Source: an uncultured Maribacter sp.
GTDB taxonomy: Bacteria > Bacteroidota > Bacteroidia > Flavobacteriales > Flavobacteriaceae
Assembly: GCA_947498505.1 (NCBI GenBank)
Contig: CANMKG010000008.1
Coordinates: 1-64,000, forward strand
Direction of reading: 5' to 3'
Length of the DNA stretch: 64,000 nt
Positions 60,447-64,000 of the stretch are shown in pieces (the stretch's first letter is position 1; every line of letters begins with the position of its first letter). Below the pieces are notes generated by a model that had not been told where the DNA came from, made no database searches, and saw only the letters and a program-made list of their open reading frames with translations. The translations under genes and the position numbers were made by a program.

Positions 60447-60484
60447 AAACATTTAATAGTTGCACCTGCAACTATTAAATGTTT
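60447..60484. repeat. Perfect 18-bp inverted repeat, probable MarR operator
   Basis: AAACATTTAATAGTTGCA (60447-60464) is the exact reverse complement of 60467-60484, with CC in between. It lies just upstream of the -7 element of marR. The core TAGTTGCA-CC-TGCAACTA has the size and symmetry of a MarR-dimer site, so autoregulation is inferred. Confidence 0.8.
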
Positions 60485-60489
60485 TTATA

Positions 60490-60497
60490 TAGTTTTG
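60490..60497 (+). promoter_or_regulatory. -7 element of the marR-RND operon, abutting the start codon
   Basis: TAGTTTTG (60490-60497) is an exact TAnnTTTG ending 4 nt before the ATG at 60502, so the mRNA is predicted to be leaderless or nearly so. The operator palindrome covers the -33 region. Confidence 0.6.
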
Positions 60498-60501
60498 CAC
60501 C

Positions 60502-60972
60502 ATGAAAAATGAGGAGGATAAAATTGATTTTGAAAATTCAATAGCACCTTGGTTAGGTGTTACCTCTAAAATTATTGATTATTACTTTCAAGAAGAGCTA
60601 AACGCTAATAATTTTGACTTAAGCAAAGAACAAATGGTTGTTCTTAAAAAGCTTCATGACAAAGATGGCTTAAATCAAAACGAACTTGCTTACTTAACGC
60701 TACGAGACAAATCCTCCTTGACCCGTTTACTAAAAAAAATGGAAGGTAAAAATTATATTACCAGAAGGCAAAGTAAACAAGACAAGAGAAATAACCATGT
60801 ATATCTAACAGATATTGGAAAAGAGATTTTCAAAAAAACTCGACCAATAATTCATGATATTATGGCTAAAATAGAAAGCGATATTTCGGAGACGGAGCGA
60901 GATCAAATCATTTCCATTCTTAAAAAGATTCAATATAATTTCACAGCAAAGGAAGCATCATTAAAACTATGA
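60502..60972 (+). CDS. MarR family transcriptional repressor
   Basis: A 156-residue winged-helix dimeric regulator. The DNA-binding region is about residues 45-110: LNQNELAYLTLRDKSSLTRLLKKMEGKNYITRRQSKQDKRNNHVYLTDIGKEI, with the conserved DKRN/H-LT wing. It overlaps the adaptor gene by 4 nt and is preceded by a perfect 38-nt palindrome, so it most probably represses its own operon until an antibiotic, bile-like or phenolic ligand binds. The inducer is unknown. Confidence 0.94.
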   Translation: MKNEEDKIDFENSIAPWLGVTSKIIDYYFQEELNANNFDLSKEQMVVLKKLHDKDGLNQNELAYLTLRDKSSLTRLLKKMEGKNYITRRQSKQDKRNNHVYLTDIGKEIFKKTRPIIHDIMAKIESDISETERDQIISILKKIQYNFTAKEASLKL

Positions 60973-62105
60973 GAAAAGTAATTTTATCCGTATTAGGAGT
61001 GTTATTAATTGTTGGTGGTTTTTTAGCTGCCAAGGCTTTAATGAATAATAAAAAGAATACCAGACCTCAAAAACAAAAAATTGTAAAAACAGTTTTTACT
61101 GAAAAAGTAAAAAACGGTATTGTTCCAATTGTTTTAAAGGCTAATGGTAATTTGCGAGCAAAACAACGAATGGAGTTGTATGCAGAAGTGCAAGGCGTTT
61201 TTAAAAGGGGAAATAAACTTTTTAGAACGGGACAGCCTTATTCTGCTGGAGAAAATATAATACGTATTGATGCTTCGGAATATAAGGCTTCTGTGCAATC
61301 AGCAAAAAGTAATTTGTATAATCAGATAACTTCAGTTATGCCAGACCTTAGGTTGGATTATCCCGATATTTTTTCTAAATGGCAATCATACCTAGCAGCT
61401 TTTGATATGGATAAAACCACACCGATTTTACCGCAAATGACATCCGAAAAGGAGAAATTTTTTATATCAGGTAGGGGTATACTAACTAGTTATTACAATG
61501 TTAAAAATTTAGAGCAACGACTGTCTAAATACAGAATATCAGCCCCTTTTAATGGAGTGTTAACTGAGGCTTTAGTGACCGAAGGTACTTTAATTCGAGG
61601 GGGACAAAAGCTTGGTGAATTTATTAAGACCGATGTATATGAATTAGAAGTTGCTGTTCCAAAAACTTATAGTGATTTGTTGATGAAAGGTAAAAAAGTA
61701 GACCTTAATAATTTAGATAATACTATTACTTATTCTGGTACGGTGTCTAGAATAAATGGTAGTGTAAATCAATCTTCGCAAACTATAAAAGTGTTTATTG
61801 AGGTAATAGATAAGGGCTTAAAGGAAGGAATGTACCTTGAAGCGCAGTTAAATGCGAGAGCAGAAAATCAGGCGATTGAAGTTAATAGAAATATGTTGCT
61901 TGAAAATAACCAAATGTTTGTGGTCAAAGACTCTATTCTGGATTTGATAGATGTTAATCCAGTTTATTTTTCAGAAAAAAAAGTAGTTGTTAAAGATATT
62001 CCTGATGGTACCGTAATAATGTCTAAACCCTTGGTTGGCGCATTTACGGGTATGGAAGTTAAAGTTTTTAATGATGAAAAAGTAAAAACTGACAAAACGG
62101 AATGA
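60969..62105 (+). CDS. RND efflux periplasmic adaptor (membrane-fusion protein)
   Basis: A 378-residue HlyD-type adaptor that joins an RND pump to an outer-membrane channel. It has an N-terminal hydrophobic anchor (about 5-24), a split lipoyl domain (ELYAEVQGVF and KYRISAPFNGVLTEALV), a central helical hairpin, beta-barrel (YELEVAVPKTYSDLLMKGKKV) and membrane-proximal domain. It lacks a lipobox, so it is held by its helix. It overlaps marR by 4 nt and the pump gene by 4 nt. No outer-membrane channel gene is seen within the window; it may follow the pump. Confidence 0.93.
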   Translation: MRKVILSVLGVLLIVGGFLAAKALMNNKKNTRPQKQKIVKTVFTEKVKNGIVPIVLKANGNLRAKQRMELYAEVQGVFKRGNKLFRTGQPYSAGENIIRIDASEYKASVQSAKSNLYNQITSVMPDLRLDYPDIFSKWQSYLAAFDMDKTTPILPQMTSEKEKFFISGRGILTSYYNVKNLEQRLSKYRISAPFNGVLTEALVTEGTLIRGGQKLGEFIKTDVYELEVAVPKTYSDLLMKGKKVDLNNLDNTITYSGTVSRINGSVNQSSQTIKVFIEVIDKGLKEGMYLEAQLNARAENQAIEVNRNMLLENNQMFVVKDSILDLIDVNPVYFSEKKVVVKDIPDGTVIMSKPLVGAFTGMEVKVFNDEKVKTDKTE

Positions 62106-64000
62106 GAAGCATAATAGCCTATTTTATTAAATACCATGTTGCCGTAAATGTAATAATCATAGCATTTATGATTTTTGGTGTGGTCGGAGCTTTATCATTA
62201 AAATCATCCTTCTTCCCACTAATAGATTCAAAAAACATACTTATAAATATTACATATCCAGGAGCATCTCCTTTGGAAATAGAAGAGGGTATAGTACTTA
62301 AAATAGAAGATAATCTTAAAGGTTTAGAAGGTGTAGATAGAGTAACGTCAACCTCAAGAGAAAATAGAGGAAGTATAAATGTTGAAATAGAAAAAGGGCG
62401 TGATATTGATTTCATGCTTCTGCAAGTAAAAAATGCTGTGGATAGAGTGCCTACTTTTCCAACAGGCATGGAACCCCTTGTGGTTTCTAAATTGGAAGCT
62501 ATTCGGCCAACAATAAATTTTGCCATCAGCGGAGAAAATGTCCCTTTAAAAACGTTAAAGCAAATTAGTAGACAGGTTGAAAATGATATTCGAGCAATTG
62601 ATGGAATATCTCAGATTAACATTTCGGGATATCCGGAAGAGGAAATTGAAATTGCTGTTAACGAGAATAGTTTGTTGGCATATCAATTATCTTTTGCTGA
62701 AGTTGCAAATGCAGTTGCAAAAGCAAACATCTTGGTTACAGGAGGGAATATAAAAACTGATGCAGAACAGTATTTAATTCGTGCAAACAATAAATCTTAT
62801 TACGGCAACGAATTATCTAATATAATGGTTAGAGCCGATGCTTCCGGACAAACTGTACGTTTATCGGATGTTGCAGAAATTAGAGATCGTTTTTCCGAAA
62901 CACCTAATTCATCATATTACAATAAAAACCTTTCGGTTAGAACCACAATTACTAGCACTAATACTGAAGATTTAATTTCGTCTGCAGAGAAAGTAAAAGA
63001 ATATATTAAAACGTTTAATGCTAACAACAATAATATTCAGTTAAACGTCGTAAGCGATTTCTCCAAAACACTTACACAGCGAACACAATTGCTTACTGAG
63101 AATGCGATAATGGGAATTGTTTTGGTGCTTATTTTTTTATCACTGTTTTTAAATACTCGTTTAGCATTTTGGGTAGCGTTTGGCTTACCTGTAGCTTTTT
63201 TAGGGATGTTTATTTTTGCGGGTTACTTTAACGTTACCATTAATGTATTATCACTTTTCGGAATGATAATAGTTATTGGTATTCTTGTTGACGACGGTAT
63301 TGTTATAGCGGAAAACATTTATCAACATTATGAAAAAGGGAAATCCCCAATTCAAGCTGCTATAGATGGCACCATGGAGGTTATTCCTCCAATTATATCA
63401 GCTATTATAACAACCTTATTAGCGTTTTCAATTTTTCTTTTTTTAGATGGTAGAATAGGAGAGTTTTTTGGGCAAGTATCAATAGTTGTTATTTTAACCT
63501 TGGTAGTTTCTCTAGTTGAAGCTTTAATCATTTTACCAGCCCATTTGGCACATTCTAAAGCCTTGCGCCCGTCTAAAGAAGCACCAACAAGTGAAATTGG
63601 GAAAATCTTTGCGAAATTAAGAGCTATAAATAGATGGGGTGATAGTTTTATGGCATGGATGAGAGATAAGTTTTATAGCCCAGTATTACGATTTGCTTTA
63701 AAGTATAAATTATTTGTGTTTTCAATTTTTGTTTTTGCTTTATTGTTGACCTTAGGTTCTATTCAGGGTGGAATTGTTAGAAAATCCTTTTTCCCTAGAA
63801 TTGCAAGCGATAGAATACAGGTGAGTTTAGAAATGCCTAATGGTACAAATGAAAAAGTTACCGATTCGGTAATAAGTTTTATTGAAGGAAAGGCAGAAAT
63901 TGTAAATAATGAGCTAACTAAAAAATATTTATCAGACACTAGTAAAAACCTTTTCGAGAATATTATTAGAAATGTAGGCCCTGGTTCTTCATCGGCTACA
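62102..64000 (+). CDS. RND efflux permease, inner-membrane pump (5' part, runs off the window)
   Basis: The ATG at 62102-62104 overlaps the adaptor stop codon (ATGA), and the frame stays open for 633 codons to the window edge. It has the first transmembrane helix (VNVIIIAFMIFGVVGAL), the periplasmic porter region with YPGASPLEIE and DGISQINI, and helix 4 with the proton-relay pair Asp397-Asp398 in GILVDDGIVIAEN. The motif set is that of the AcrB/HAE1 type that exports drugs, detergents or other organics, not of the metal (HME) type. Together with MarR and the adaptor it forms a regulated efflux operon. Confidence 0.94.
   Translation, partial: MRSIIAYFIKYHVAVNVIIIAFMIFGVVGALSLKSSFFPLIDSKNILINITYPGASPLEIEEGIVLKIEDNLKGLEGVDRVTSTSRENRGSINVEIEKGRDIDFMLLQVKNAVDRVPTFPTGMEPLVVSKLEAIRPTINFAISGENVPLKTLKQISRQVENDIRAIDGISQINISGYPEEEIEIAVNENSLLAYQLSFAEVANAVAKANILVTGGNIKTDAEQYLIRANNKSYYGNELSNIMVRADASGQTVRLSDVAEIRDRFSETPNSSYYNKNLSVRTTITSTNTEDLISSAEKVKEYIKTFNANNNNIQLNVVSDFSKTLTQRTQLLTENAIMGIVLVLIFLSLFLNTRLAFWVAFGLPVAFLGMFIFAGYFNVTINVLSLFGMIIVIGILVDDGIVIAENIYQHYEKGKSPIQAAIDGTMEVIPPIISAIITTLLAFSIFLFLDGRIGEFFGQVSIVVILTLVVSLVEALIILPAHLAHSKALRPSKEAPTSEIGKIFAKLRAINRWGDSFMAWMRDKFYSPVLRFALKYKLFVFSIFVFALLLTLGSIQGGIVRKSFFPRIASDRIQVSLEMPNGTNEKVTDSVISFIEGKAEIVNNELTKKYLSDTSKNLFENIIRNVGPGSSSAT

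Overview
The window is AT-rich chromosomal DNA from a member of the Bacteroidota, most likely the family Flavobacteriaceae. The evidence is the complete gldK-gldL-gldM-gldN core of the type IX secretion/gliding machinery, flavobacterial gene orders (topA to gldKLMN; purH-mreBCD-mrdA-rodA; lptE beside a sigma-54 activator and miaB), and many promoters with the Bacteroidota -7 element TAnnTTTG instead of a sigma-70 -10 box. Almost all of the sequence is chromosomal core. I see no insertion sequence, prophage, CRISPR array, rRNA or plasmid gene. One tRNA (Phe) is present.

Layout. 1-7.1 kb: a GIY-YIG nuclease fragment, tRNA-Phe, coaX, then a forward run of a TPR protein, lptC, a small membrane protein, a CNNM/CBS (CorC/GldE-like) protein and a PpiD-type foldase. 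A near-consensus sigma-54 promoter precedes the TPR-lptC run. 7.1-9.4 kb: reverse mevalonate genes (GHMP kinase, HMG-CoA reductase). 9.6-13.3 kb: a dipeptidyl peptidase and a POT peptide importer, a peptide-scavenging pair. 13.3-18.1 kb: reverse genes comEC, NlpC/P60 lipoprotein, lpxB, small membrane protein and surE. 18.3-23.6 kb: a Tsp/Prc protease, two small proteins of unknown role, msrB-msrA and a membrane-anchored nuclease. 23.6-31.3 kb: the cell-elongation cluster (mreB, mreC, mreD, mrdA, rodA) with purH and a GAF/fRMsr-like gene upstream. 31.4-38.2 kb: a phytase-esterase-like lipoprotein, then a probable metal-handling cassette: HYC_CC_PP protein, TonB receptor, HMA protein, outer-membrane barrel and DUF3179 lipoprotein. 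38.3-44.9 kb: reverse groEL, groES, secG, a TPR protein, lptE, a sigma-54 activator and miaB. 45-47 kb: a membrane protein and an LVIVD-repeat lipoprotein. 47.3-57.3 kb: topA, a ureohydrolase-fold protein that has lost metal ligands, gldKLMN, a DAO-family oxidoreductase and a DUF983 protein. 57.4-64 kb: an ABC-F ATPase, a plant-type LRR protein, and a MarR-controlled RND efflux operon cut by the window edge.

Envelope biogenesis is the main theme: lipid A synthesis (lpxB), LPS export (lptC, lptE), elongasome, Sec translocation (secG), periplasmic folding and proteolysis, and type IX secretion. The main points for follow-up are the degenerate ureohydrolase beside gldK, the cassette whose four exported proteins each carry adjacent cysteines, the possible sigma-54 link between the lptC run and the activator next to lptE, perfect inverted repeats at the purH, marR and barrel-gene promoters, and promoters placed so close to start codons that leaderless mRNAs are predicted. 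All assignments come from reading the sequence; no database search was run.
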